Assembly (NCBI RefSeq): GCF_003852715.1
Contig: NZ_RIAV01000006.1
Coordinates: forward strand, 62,001 to 126,000
DNA: 64,000 bases
Source: Ectobacillus antri
Lineage (GTDB): Bacteria > Bacillota > Bacilli > Bacillales > Bacillaceae_G
Reading direction: 5' to 3'
Of the stretch, positions 56,858-64,000 are shown piece after piece. Each line of letters opens with the position of its first letter. Within the stretch, counting starts at the first letter, position 1. The notes under the pieces are model-generated. The model did not search any database and had not been told where the DNA came from. It saw only the letters and a list, made by a program, of their open reading frames with translations. The position numbers were made by a program, and so were the translations under genes.

Positions 56858-58576
56858 TTAATCTTCCATTGTCGAAAGATCTCCTGTCGGCAAATCAAGT
56901 TCCCACGCCTTTAGAACGCGGCGCATAATTTTACCACTTCTTGTTTTAGGCAATTTATCTCGAAATTCAATTTGACGAGGTGCCGCATGTGCAGCCAAGC
57001 CTTTCTTAACAAACAGACGAATATCTTCAATTAATTCATCAGATGGCTCATAACCGGTACGCAATGCGATAAATGCCTTAATAATTTCACCGCGAACAGG
57101 GTCTGGTACACCGATAACACCTGCTTCTGCGACCGCAGGGTGTTCAACAAGCTTGCTTTCTACTTCAAATGGACCTACACGCTCTCCTGCCGTCATGATT
57201 ACATCATCAATTCGTCCTTGGAACCAAAAGTAACCGTCTTCGTCCATATAAGCAGAATCTCCTGATACGTACCAGTCTCCTGGCATAAAATAAGACTCAT
57301 ATTTTGCTTGATTATTCCAAACCGTACGCATCATAGATGGCCATCCTTTTTTGATAGCGAGATTTCCCATTGTGTAAGGAGGTACTTCTTTGCCTTCGTT
57401 ATCCACAATGGCTGCTTGAATACCTGGAAGTGGCTTGCCCATAGAACCTGGACGAATTTCCATGCAAGGATAGTTACAAATAACTTGTCCGCCTGTTTCC
57501 GTCATCCACCACGTATCATGTATGCGTAAATGGAATACCTTCATACCCCAGCGAACCACTTCTGGGTTTAAAGGCTCTCCCACACTCATAATATGACGAA
57601 GCGATGATAGATCATACTTCTTCAGTACATCATCTCCCGCTCCCATTAACATACGAAATGCCGTTGGTGCACTATACCAAATTGTAACACCATATTCTTG
57701 CAGCGCCTCATACCATGCGTCTGGACTAAAACGCCCACCCAGCACAACGTTGGAGGTACCGGTTAACCATGGTGCAAAAATACCATAAGACGTACCTGTT
57801 ACCCAGCCTGGGTCTGCTGTGCACCAATATACATCATTTTCTTGAACATCCAATACCCACTTTGCCGTCTGATAATGCTGAATCATCGCATTATGAACAT
57901 GTAAAATTCCTTTTGGCTTTCCTGTAGAACCGGATGTATAGTGAAGGATGAGACCGTCTTCACGACTGACCCATTCAATGTCTAATTTTTTAGATGCGGC
58001 TTTGAACAATGGATTAAACGCTACTGTTTTGCCGCCTTCTTCCACGTTTTCACCAACAAGAAAAACTGTTTTTAAAGCTGGTAAATCGTTAAAGGGAACA
58101 CGTGAAAGCAACTCTGGTGTCGTAACAAGCACCTTCGCTTCGCTATCCTCTAAGCGATCGCGCACAGCTCCTTCCATAAAAGCTTCAAACAAAGGTCCCA
58201 CAATCGCACCAAGCTTTACTGCGCCAAGTAAAGTAAAGTACAACTCCGGCGAGCGCGGCATAAAGATGAAAACACGGTCTCCTTTTTCTACATCACCATA
58301 TGTTTTCAGCACATTTCCTGCTTTATTGGAGTTTTCCATCATTTCTTTAAAGGTATATTTCTCACGACGTTCACTATCTTGATAATATAGCGCCACCTTA
58401 TTTTTAAGCGGTGATGCCGCATGTCTATCAATTGCTTCATACGCAATGTTTACACGACCTGTAGTATACCAGGAAAAGTTTTGCTCTGTTTCTTTCCAAT
58501 CAAAATTTGCATATGTTTCATCATAACTTACTAGATTATTAGCTCCTTTAATAACCGGAAGCGCTTCCACTTTCAT
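56858..58576 (-). CDS. acsA: Acetyl-CoA synthetase
   Basis: Activates acetate with ATP and CoA to acetyl-CoA for growth on acetate or reuse of overflow acetate. 572 residues: LILHYTSGSTGKPKGILHVHNAMI (phosphate loop), DTWWMTETGGQVICNYPC, SGDSAYMDEDGYFWFQGRIDDVIMTAGERVGPFEVE, and LPKTRSGKIMRRVLKAW, whose Lys is the target of AcuA acetylation. AAAGGAGGGGGAAGTTACA sets the start. Transcribed divergently from acuABC, the system that controls it; ackA in the same window makes acetate in the reverse direction. Confidence 0.96.
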   Translation of the reverse strand: MKVEALPVIKGANNLVSYDETYANFDWKETEQNFSWYTTGRVNIAYEAIDRHAASPLKNKVALYYQDSERREKYTFKEMMENSNKAGNVLKTYGDVEKGDRVFIFMPRSPELYFTLLGAVKLGAIVGPLFEAFMEGAVRDRLEDSEAKVLVTTPELLSRVPFNDLPALKTVFLVGENVEEGGKTVAFNPLFKAASKKLDIEWVSREDGLILHYTSGSTGKPKGILHVHNAMIQHYQTAKWVLDVQENDVYWCTADPGWVTGTSYGIFAPWLTGTSNVVLGGRFSPDAWYEALQEYGVTIWYSAPTAFRMLMGAGDDVLKKYDLSSLRHIMSVGEPLNPEVVRWGMKVFHLRIHDTWWMTETGGQVICNYPCMEIRPGSMGKPLPGIQAAIVDNEGKEVPPYTMGNLAIKKGWPSMMRTVWNNQAKYESYFMPGDWYVSGDSAYMDEDGYFWFQGRIDDVIMTAGERVGPFEVESKLVEHPAVAEAGVIGVPDPVRGEIIKAFIALRTGYEPSDELIEDIRLFVKKGLAAHAAPRQIEFRDKLPKTRSGKIMRRVLKAWELDLPTGDLSTMED

Positions 58577-58611
58577 TGTAACTTCCCCCTCCTTTAGCAA
58601 CTCTACTATTT

Positions 58612-58640
58612 ATTATAATAATACTTTTCTTAATTTTCAG
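58612..58640 (-). promoter_or_regulatory. Candidate promoter of acsA
   Basis: On the minus strand CTGAAA, 17 bases, TATAAT, ending 36 bases before the start codon. Confidence 0.55.
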
Positions 58641-58684
58641 TATAATTCATCATTTTTATGTAAATTTTTACTGACAAATTTCGA

Positions 58685-58713
58685 TTCACATCGCGTAACT
58701 TATACGCTACTAT
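58685..58713 (+). promoter_or_regulatory. Candidate promoter of acuABC
   Basis: TTCACA, 17 bases, TACTAT, 37 bases before the acuA start codon. The two divergent promoters are back to back within about 100 bases. I could not find a convincing cre site here, although acsA and acu genes are CcpA-repressed in B. subtilis. Confidence 0.5.
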
Positions 58714-58749
58714 GAAAGGAAACAACTAGCATTAAGGGGGTGAAATCGA

Positions 58750-59382
58750 TTGATTCATAATAAGGTATACCATGCTAAAACATTAAAAACCCCAAAAGGA
58801 ACCTTAATTATTGAAGGCCCTGTTTCTCCTCGCAATTTGGAACTCTATCAGTTTCACGAGGACCTTACTGCATTTAGACCGGCACAACAGCAATATAAAG
58901 CTGTTTTAGAAATTTCTAAGCTTCCAGAAGCTCGCATTATTATAGCACGCCATCAAGATGTAATTGTCGGTTATATTACATATCTTCATCCAGATCCGCT
59001 AGAACGTTGGTCAGAAGCAAATATGGAAAACTTAATTGAACTTGGTGCTGTTGAAGTTGTGCCTGCCTTCAGGGGCTTCTCTGTAGGTAAAAATATGCTG
59101 CAGGTATCTATGCTAGACGACTATATGGAAGATTATATCATCATTACAACCGAATACTATTGGCACTGGGATTTAAAAGGAACAGGATTAAATGTTTGGG
59201 AATATCGAAAAGTCATGGAAAAAATGATGAATGCAGGCGGGCTGGAGTGGATGGCCACAGATGAACCGGAAATTTGCTCACATCCTGCAAACTGTCTTAT
59301 GGTTCGGATTGGTAAACGCGTTAACCAAGACTCTATTGAAGCATTTGATAAGCTACGTTTTAAAAATAGGTTTATGTATTGA
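58750..59382 (+). CDS. acuA: Protein acetyltransferase AcuA
   Basis: GNAT acetyltransferase that acetylates and inactivates AcsA. 210 residues, same length as B. subtilis AcuA and very close to it: LIIEGPVSPRNLELYQFHEDLTAFRPAQQQ, HLHPDPLERWSEANMENLIELGAVEVVPAFRGFSVGKNML (acetyl-CoA binding R-G-x-G-K-like) and EYYWHWDLKG. TTG start with AAGGGGGTGAAATCGA upstream. First gene of acuABC, 12 bases before acuB. Confidence 0.94.
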   Translation: MIHNKVYHAKTLKTPKGTLIIEGPVSPRNLELYQFHEDLTAFRPAQQQYKAVLEISKLPEARIIIARHQDVIVGYITYLHPDPLERWSEANMENLIELGAVEVVPAFRGFSVGKNMLQVSMLDDYMEDYIIITTEYYWHWDLKGTGLNVWEYRKVMEKMMNAGGLEWMATDEPEICSHPANCLMVRIGKRVNQDSIEAFDKLRFKNRFMY

Positions 59383-59394
59383 GGGGGCGCACGA

Positions 59395-60030
59395 ATGATT
59401 GTAGAAGAAATCATGAATAAGCACGTCATCACATTAAGCCCTGCGGACACGATTGAAACAGCACTGCGCACACTTACCGCTAAAGGCATTCGGCACATTC
59501 CCATTGTGACCGCAAATCAGGAGGTCGTTGGCATTATATCCGACCGGGATGTAAGAGATGCTTGTCCTTCTATTCTTGATGAGCACATTTGTAATGATAC
59601 GCTAAAACAACCGATCCAGCGCATTATGACACAGCCGGTTATCACTTGCCACCCACTTGATTTTGTTGAAGAAATCGCTACGTTTTTTTATGATAATAAA
59701 ATTGGCTGCTTACCTGTCACACAAGCTGGCAGCCTTGTCGGTATCATTACTGAGACAAATGTTCTGCATACACTCGTTGAGTTAACAGGCGCTCATCAGC
59801 CCGGATCACAGATTGAAGTACAAGTAGAAAATATACCAGGTATATTAAGTAGAGTCGTAGCGGTATTTGCCAAAGAACATGTAAATATCGTAAGCGTTCT
59901 TGTATATCCAGCTAAAGATGAAACGCAAAAAATCTTAGTATTTCGTATTCAGACTATGAATCCCCTAAAAATTATTAATCAATTGCGCGGAGAAGGCTAC
60001 CACGTATTGTGGCCGAACACAACTTTCTAA
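59395..60030 (+). CDS. acuB: AcuB, CBS-ACT domain protein
   Basis: 211 residues: two CBS domains (IMNKHVITLSPADTIETALRTLTAKGIRHIPIV; IMTQPVITCHPLDFVEEIATFFYDNKIGCLPV) and a C-terminal ACT domain (EVQVENIPGILSRVVAVFAKEHVNIVSVLVYP). CBS domains usually bind adenosyl ligands and ACT domains amino acids or other small molecules, so AcuB is likely the sensor part of the AcuABC system. AGGGGGCGCACGA precedes the start. It overlaps acuC through TAATG. Confidence 0.93.
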   Translation: MIVEEIMNKHVITLSPADTIETALRTLTAKGIRHIPIVTANQEVVGIISDRDVRDACPSILDEHICNDTLKQPIQRIMTQPVITCHPLDFVEEIATFFYDNKIGCLPVTQAGSLVGIITETNVLHTLVELTGAHQPGSQIEVQVENIPGILSRVVAVFAKEHVNIVSVLVYPAKDETQKILVFRIQTMNPLKIINQLRGEGYHVLWPNTTF

Positions 60031-61193
60031 TGGACAGCGTATTTATCTACTCAGAAGCTTTTCAAAGCTATCGCTTCAGTGATGAGCATCCGTTCAACCA
60101 ACTTCGTGTCAGACTCGTATACGATTTGTTGCAAAAAGGGGGATTCATTCACGAATCGCAAATCGTATCTCCGCGTATGGCAACAGATGAGGAAATCGCA
60201 CTTATTCATGATAGCGCATACATTGAAGCTGTAAAAAAAGCTGGAAAAGGACTACTTGATAAACAAAGCGCTTTGCCTTATGGACTAGGTACAGAGGATA
60301 CACCTATTTTTCCAGATATGCATGAAGCCAGCGCTTGGCTTGTTGGAGGCACTTTAACTGCTGTGGACTATGTCTTAGAAGGTAAAGTAAAGCATGCTTT
60401 AAACCTTGGTGGTGGATTACATCACGGCTTTAAAGGAAAAGCGTCCGGCTTTTGCATTTATAATGACAGTTCCATTGCTATTGAATACATCCGGCGTAAA
60501 TATGGTCTGCGCGTTTTATATGTTGATACTGATGCCCATCATGGCGATGGCGTTCAGTGGTCTTTCTATGATACGCCGGATGTTTGTACCTTCTCTATGC
60601 ATGAAACAGGACGCTATTTGTTTCCAGGCACAGGAGCTGTAACCGAAAGAGGACATGGTCCCGGTTACGGTTATTCCTTTAATGTACCGCTCGATGCATT
60701 TACCGAAGACGATTCTTTCTTAGAAACGTATCGTACGATGATGCATGAAGTAGCTGCGTATTTTAAGCCAGATGTTATTCTTACACAAAATGGTGCTGAT
60801 GCGCACTATTACGATCCGCTAACGCATCTGTGCTCTACCATGCGTATCTATAAAGATATTCCGAAGATTGCACATGAAATAGCTCATCAGTACTGCAACG
60901 GTCGCTGGATTGCAGTTGGTGGAGGCGGCTATGACATGTGGCGAGTAGTACCGAGAGCTTGGTCCTTAATCTGGCTTGAAATGCAGGAGCAAGCCGTGTC
61001 AGGACTGCTTCCTCCTGCATGGATTGAAACTTGGAAGCCTCATGCCAAAACCCCTATTTGCCTGAATTGGGAAGATTCAGAAAATATGTATACACCCATT
61101 CCAAGAAAAAGTGAAATTGAAGAAAAAAATCGTTTAACAATGCTTAAATCCTTGGAAATTATACGATCCAATATGAAAAATAGCATGTTGTAG
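60030..61193 (+). CDS. acuC: Protein deacetylase AcuC
   Basis: Zinc-dependent class I-like histone deacetylase homologue that reactivates AcsA. 387 residues. The charge-relay and metal motifs are intact: GGGLHHGFKGKASGFCIYND, VLYVDTDAHHGDGVQWSFYDT, and PDVILTQNGADAHYYDPLTHL, with GGGGYDMWRVVPRAW late. The start at 60030 forms TAATG with the acuB stop; it has no good ribosome site, so translation is coupled. An in-frame GTG at 60009 is the alternative. A palindromic repeat copy follows directly. Confidence 0.93.
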   Translation: MDSVFIYSEAFQSYRFSDEHPFNQLRVRLVYDLLQKGGFIHESQIVSPRMATDEEIALIHDSAYIEAVKKAGKGLLDKQSALPYGLGTEDTPIFPDMHEASAWLVGGTLTAVDYVLEGKVKHALNLGGGLHHGFKGKASGFCIYNDSSIAIEYIRRKYGLRVLYVDTDAHHGDGVQWSFYDTPDVCTFSMHETGRYLFPGTGAVTERGHGPGYGYSFNVPLDAFTEDDSFLETYRTMMHEVAAYFKPDVILTQNGADAHYYDPLTHLCSTMRIYKDIPKIAHEIAHQYCNGRWIAVGGGGYDMWRVVPRAWSLIWLEMQEQAVSGLLPPAWIETWKPHAKTPICLNWEDSENMYTPIPRKSEIEEKNRLTMLKSLEIIRSNMKNSML

Positions 61194-61196
61194 ATG

Positions 61197-61359
61197 GAGG
61201 CCGGGACATAACTGCATTATGTCACTCTAAAGCCGACAGAATAGAGAATAACGAACACTCATAAAGGAAAAATCCGAACTCAATCGAATTCTGTGTAGAG
61301 AATTGCGACTAATAGTTCGGATTTTTCTTTGGCTGAAAACCTTTTGTCCCAGCCTCTTT
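61197..61359. repeat. Palindromic repeat family, copy 3
   Basis: About 163 bp starting at GAGGCcGGGACATAAC, three bases after the acuC stop codon, and ending at CTTTTGTCCCAGCCTCTTT. The inner hairpin AAAAATCCGAACT / AGTTCGGATTTTT is a bidirectional terminator shape. It lies between convergent acuC and the chemoreceptor gene. Confidence 0.9.
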
Positions 61360-61491
61360 CTTTTTGCTCTGTTAAAGTTCATTGTTGATTTCTGTTACGG
61401 AGCCTCCCTTTGACTTGCTTTTCCCGCAGGAGTCTCATCCCTTCACGCCAATCAACACGTGCCAATTAGCAACATCAGGATTTAAAATAGC

Positions 61492-63477
61492 CTATATTTT
61501 AAACCTACCAATCATATTCTGTAGCTCTTCTGCCATTTCGGATAAAGCAATCGATGCATCGTTCATTTCTTTAATCGAAGCAGATTGCTCTTCAGAAGCA
61601 CTAGCGATGCGCTGCGTACCAGAGGCATTTTCATTTGCCGCAGCTGCAATTTCATTAACAGCTGCTTCTAAATTGATAGAGTCCATAGTCATACGCTGCA
61701 CCGTAATCACCATGCCTTCCACCTGCGTTGCGATTGTTTCGGTAGACTTTAGAATTTCTTCGAAGCTTTGTTCAGTTTGCAGCGCAATCTGCAATCCTGA
61801 CTGCACCTCATTATTAACTTGCTTCATTGTGGAGACCGTCAAGTGAACATCTTGTTGAATCTCATTAATAAGCTTTCCAATTTCATTTGAGGAACTTGCA
61901 GATTGTTCTGCCAGTTTTCGCACTTCATCGGCAACAATAGCAAATCCCCTGCCATGTTCTCCTGCTCTTGCTGCTTCTATCGCTGCATTCAAGGCAAGTA
62001 AATTGGTTTGATCCGCAATTCCTTTAATCGCTTCTAGGATTGCTCCGATTTGTTTAGACTTCTCGTTCAACAACCCAATTACGGCATCGGATTCATGAAC
62101 GGAACGATGGATGGATTGCATTTGCGTAACCGTTTCTTTCACCATCGTACCACCGCTTTGCGCCTTTTGTTTTGTGTATACAGACGACTCTGAAATAACT
62201 GCAGATCCTTCCGATACACGCTGGATGCCGTTTGTTACTTCTTGAAGTAACTCCATACCTGCCGCAACACTCTTTGTTTGATGCTCTACGCCGCTTGAAA
62301 CTTGCTCCATTGCATGTGTGATTTGTTGCGTTGTTTCATTAGCTTGTATGACGCTTGCTGTTAGCTCTTCAGAAGATGCAGCTACCATCCCTGCTGATGC
62401 ATTAATTTGTGAGATTAAAGTTCGCAAAGACTGTGCCATTTCATTAAAACTTGTTGCAAGCTGTCCAACCTCATCGCTAGATCTTACAACAATTGTTTCA
62501 GTAAGATCACCTTCACTAATCTTCTGAGAAGAAGCTAATAAACGTTTCAATGGTCTTGTAACTGTCATGATTAGAAGATAAATACCAACACCGCCAATTA
62601 CAACAGAAGCCCCAATCACTATTAAAATTTTAAATAGTGTCGGTCCGGCAGCATCAGAAACCTCCTTATCATACATAGTACCGATAATTTTCCACCCCGT
62701 ATTTTCGTCTGTTTGGAATGTCATTTTACGCTCTTGACCTTGATACGTATAAGATAATATCCCTTCCGTTTTCTTATATACCGTGTTCATAAAATCTTCG
62801 TCAACTACAGTACCCGGCTTTAACGTAGGATGTACAATAACCTTTTTATCTCCTGTAAAAATAGATACATAGCCTTCCTTACCAACCTTAACTTGAGAAG
62901 CTAATTTTTTAATACTCTTCACATTAAAATCTATCGCAACCACTCCGCTACCATCAGTCGTTTTCTTAGCTAAAGTGATAACCGTATCTCCGGTAACTGC
63001 ATCCTTATACGGATCTGTAATAATAATCTCTCCTGGTTTTTCCATTGCTTGTTTATACCAAGGGCGCTCCTTATGATTATAACCGGAAGGAAGTTGTTGC
63101 ATCGGCATCATGGCAAATGTACCATTTTCTCCCCCTGTATATACAGATTGTATTTCTGAGTGAAGCTTAATGTATTTATTAAAGTCCACTTTAATTGCTA
63201 ACATACCTTCCTCTGTTTCATAAGTAGACTTACCAATCGTTGCCGTCATGATGTTCAAATCATTAAACTTATTCTCGATATCTCTACTAATAACGTTCTC
63301 GAGCACATCTACATTCACTTTCGCATTTCTTAAAATCTCTTTCTCAAGACTATCTTTTGTTTCAGTATAAGAAATACCACCTATTGCGACACCAGCTATG
63401 ATAAAAATTGCAAAAAACGGAAATAAGAGTTTTTTTCCAATAGTCTGTTTGGCAAATAGGTTCCTTATAATATTCAT
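61492..63477 (-). CDS. Methyl-accepting chemotaxis protein
   Basis: Membrane chemoreceptor, 661 residues. First helix near 15-38 ([20 protein letters not shown]), an extracytoplasmic double-Cache sensor ([53 protein letters not shown]), second helix ([24 protein letters not shown]), a HAMP domain ([19 protein letters not shown]) and the signalling coiled coil with the CheA/CheW tip [34 protein letters not shown]. The ligand is unknown; Cache sensors often bind amino or organic acids. ATG at 63477 is chosen over GTG at 63486, which overlaps the ribosome site. Confidence 0.93.
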   Translation of the reverse strand: MNIIRNLFAKQTIGKKLLFPFFAIFIIAGVAIGGISYTETKDSLEKEILRNAKVNVDVLENVISRDIENKFNDLNIMTATIGKSTYETEEGMLAIKVDFNKYIKLHSEIQSVYTGGENGTFAMMPMQQLPSGYNHKERPWYKQAMEKPGEIIITDPYKDAVTGDTVITLAKKTTDGSGVVAIDFNVKSIKKLASQVKVGKEGYVSIFTGDKKVIVHPTLKPGTVVDEDFMNTVYKKTEGILSYTYQGQERKMTFQTDENTGWKIIGTMYDKEVSDAAGPTLFKILIVIGASVVIGGVGIYLLIMTVTRPLKRLLASSQKISEGDLTETIVVRSSDEVGQLATSFNEMAQSLRTLISQINASAGMVAASSEELTASVIQANETTQQITHAMEQVSSGVEHQTKSVAAGMELLQEVTNGIQRVSEGSAVISESSVYTKQKAQSGGTMVKETVTQMQSIHRSVHESDAVIGLLNEKSKQIGAILEAIKGIADQTNLLALNAAIEAARAGEHGRGFAIVADEVRKLAEQSASSSNEIGKLINEIQQDVHLTVSTMKQVNNEVQSGLQIALQTEQSFEEILKSTETIATQVEGMVITVQRMTMDSINLEAAVNEIAAAANENASGTQRIASASEEQSASIKEMNDASIALSEMAEELQNMIGRFKI

Positions 63478-63678
63478 AAAACTCACACCCTTCTATATTT
63501 CTTTTCTCGACATATCCATGTAGATTGTGCAGTGTACTCACTTTCTTGTGAAATTAGTTTCATCAGCAGGTTATTTGAAAGTATCTTTATCACAAATAAT
63601 GATTCCTCTATTACACTTTTTGAAATAAAGATATTGTCGCGCGCCATTACTCTAAGTAACAAGTCCACTCTATTGTGA

Positions 63679-63707
63679 ATTCTATATAATACAATTTTAT
63701 TTGTCTA
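63679..63707 (-). promoter_or_regulatory. Candidate promoter of the chemoreceptor gene
   Basis: On the minus strand TAGACA, 17 bases, TAGAAT. A SigD promoter (TAAA, GCCGATAT) as used by many chemotaxis genes was not found. Confidence 0.4.
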
Positions 63708-63756
63708 TATTATTTTAAAAATAATTAAAAAAACAACATTTCTTCTTTTTAACAAT

Positions 63757-63781
63757 AAAAAAACGCACAGAAATCTGTGCG
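63757..63781 (-). terminator. Terminator of ccpA
   Basis: On the minus strand CGCACAGATTTCTGTGCG followed by TTTTTTT, seven bases after the ccpA stop codon. Confidence 0.9.
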
Positions 63782-63787
63782 CTTTGC

Positions 63788-64000
63788 TTATTTTGTTGAT
63801 TTACGGAATTGAATGCGGTGTGGTAGGATAACTGTGTGGTTCTCTACTGTTTCTTTGTTCATATATTTTGTTAACAAACGCATCGCAACCGCACCAATAT
63901 CATACATTGGCTGTACCACAGTTGTTAGTTGAGGACGTACCATTGTTGCCAAACGTGTATTATCGTAACCAATTACTTCTACGTCATTCGGAATGTGTAC
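63788..64000 (-). CDS. ccpA: Catabolite control protein CcpA, C-terminal part
   Basis: Only the last 70 residues are visible; the gene continues past the right edge. They read [20 protein letters not shown], then [20 protein letters not shown] and end [10 protein letters not shown], very close to recalled B. subtilis CcpA. CcpA, with HPr-Ser-P as corepressor, binds cre sites and controls most carbon genes; candidates in this window are before the MaoC-like gene and inside pfkA-pyk. Synteny with acuABC supports the name. Confidence 0.95.
   Translation of the reverse strand, partial: VHIPNDVEVIGYDNTRLATMVRPQLTTVVQPMYDIGAVAMRLLTKYMNKETVENHTVILPHRIQFRKSTK

Larger units (their letters stand above)
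63478..63787. other. Gap between the chemoreceptor gene and ccpA
   Basis: 310 bases without a gene. It holds the chemoreceptor promoter (63679-63707) and the ccpA terminator (63757-63781). The implied chemoreceptor leader is about 195 bases long; no known riboswitch was recognised in it. Confidence 0.5.

Overview
The window looks like a chromosomal core region of a low-GC, endospore-forming Firmicute of the Bacillus type. Gene order follows the polA to ccpA segment of the Bacillus subtilis chromosome (phoPR, mdh-icd-citZ, pfkA-pyk, accDA, dnaE, ytrHI, nrnA, ackA, tpx, nadK, thiI-nifZ, ezrA, refZ, rpsD, tyrS, acsA-acuABC, ccpA). Sporulation genes are present: ytvI, ytrH, ytrI, ytfJ (GerW family), an alpha/beta SASP and refZ. 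Several features recall the B. cereus side of the genus: a MaoC-like gene beside mdh, a GntR gene before accD, a nadK2 with an altered GGDGT motif, and a chemoreceptor next to ccpA where B. subtilis has a motility pair. I cannot name the species. No rRNA, tRNA, CRISPR array, prophage or intact insertion sequence was seen.

Layout. 1-6 kb: mutM (cut by the window edge), polA, a 510-base structured non-coding gap, phoR-phoP. 6-11 kb: MaoC-like gene with a CcpA site, the TCA operon citZ-icd-mdh, ytwI. 11-16 kb: ytvI, fxsA, pfkA-pyk. 16-23 kb: dnaE, then malic enzyme - GntR regulator - accD - accA. 23-32 kb: ytrHI, nrnA, ytpI, ytoI, a small membrane ORF, ytkL, a proline peptidase, ald, an SDR and a universal stress protein. 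32-42 kb: argGH, two poorly characterised genes, ackA, ytxK, tpx, ytfIJ, nadK2. 42-51 kb: ytcJ, ytcI, SASP, nifZ-thiI, ezrA, refZ. 51-57 kb: free-methionine-sulfoxide reductase, methionine gamma-lyase, rpsD with an S4-type leader, a short MscS protein, tyrS with a T-box. 57-64 kb: acsA divergent from acuABC, a chemoreceptor, and the 3' end of ccpA.

How it fits together. Much of the window is central carbon metabolism: lower glycolysis, citrate branch of the TCA cycle, malate to pyruvate, malonyl-CoA synthesis, acetate out (ackA) and acetate in (acsA, with AcuA and AcuC controlling AcsA acetylation). The master regulator CcpA sits at the right edge, and cre-like sites lie before the MaoC-like gene and inside pfkA-pyk.

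The most unusual signals are non-coding. A family of three ~155-165 bp imperfect palindromes (12.3, 25.9 and 61.2 kb) each occupies a gap between two convergent genes and carries a terminator-like inner hairpin kept by a compensatory base pair change. A second, unrelated element at 41.8 kb, also in a convergent gap, is framed by 16-bp direct repeats. A FadR-type operator palindrome sits just below the -10 of the malic enzyme - accDA cluster. I see no obvious new multi-gene system; the genes are nearly all recognisable housekeeping genes.
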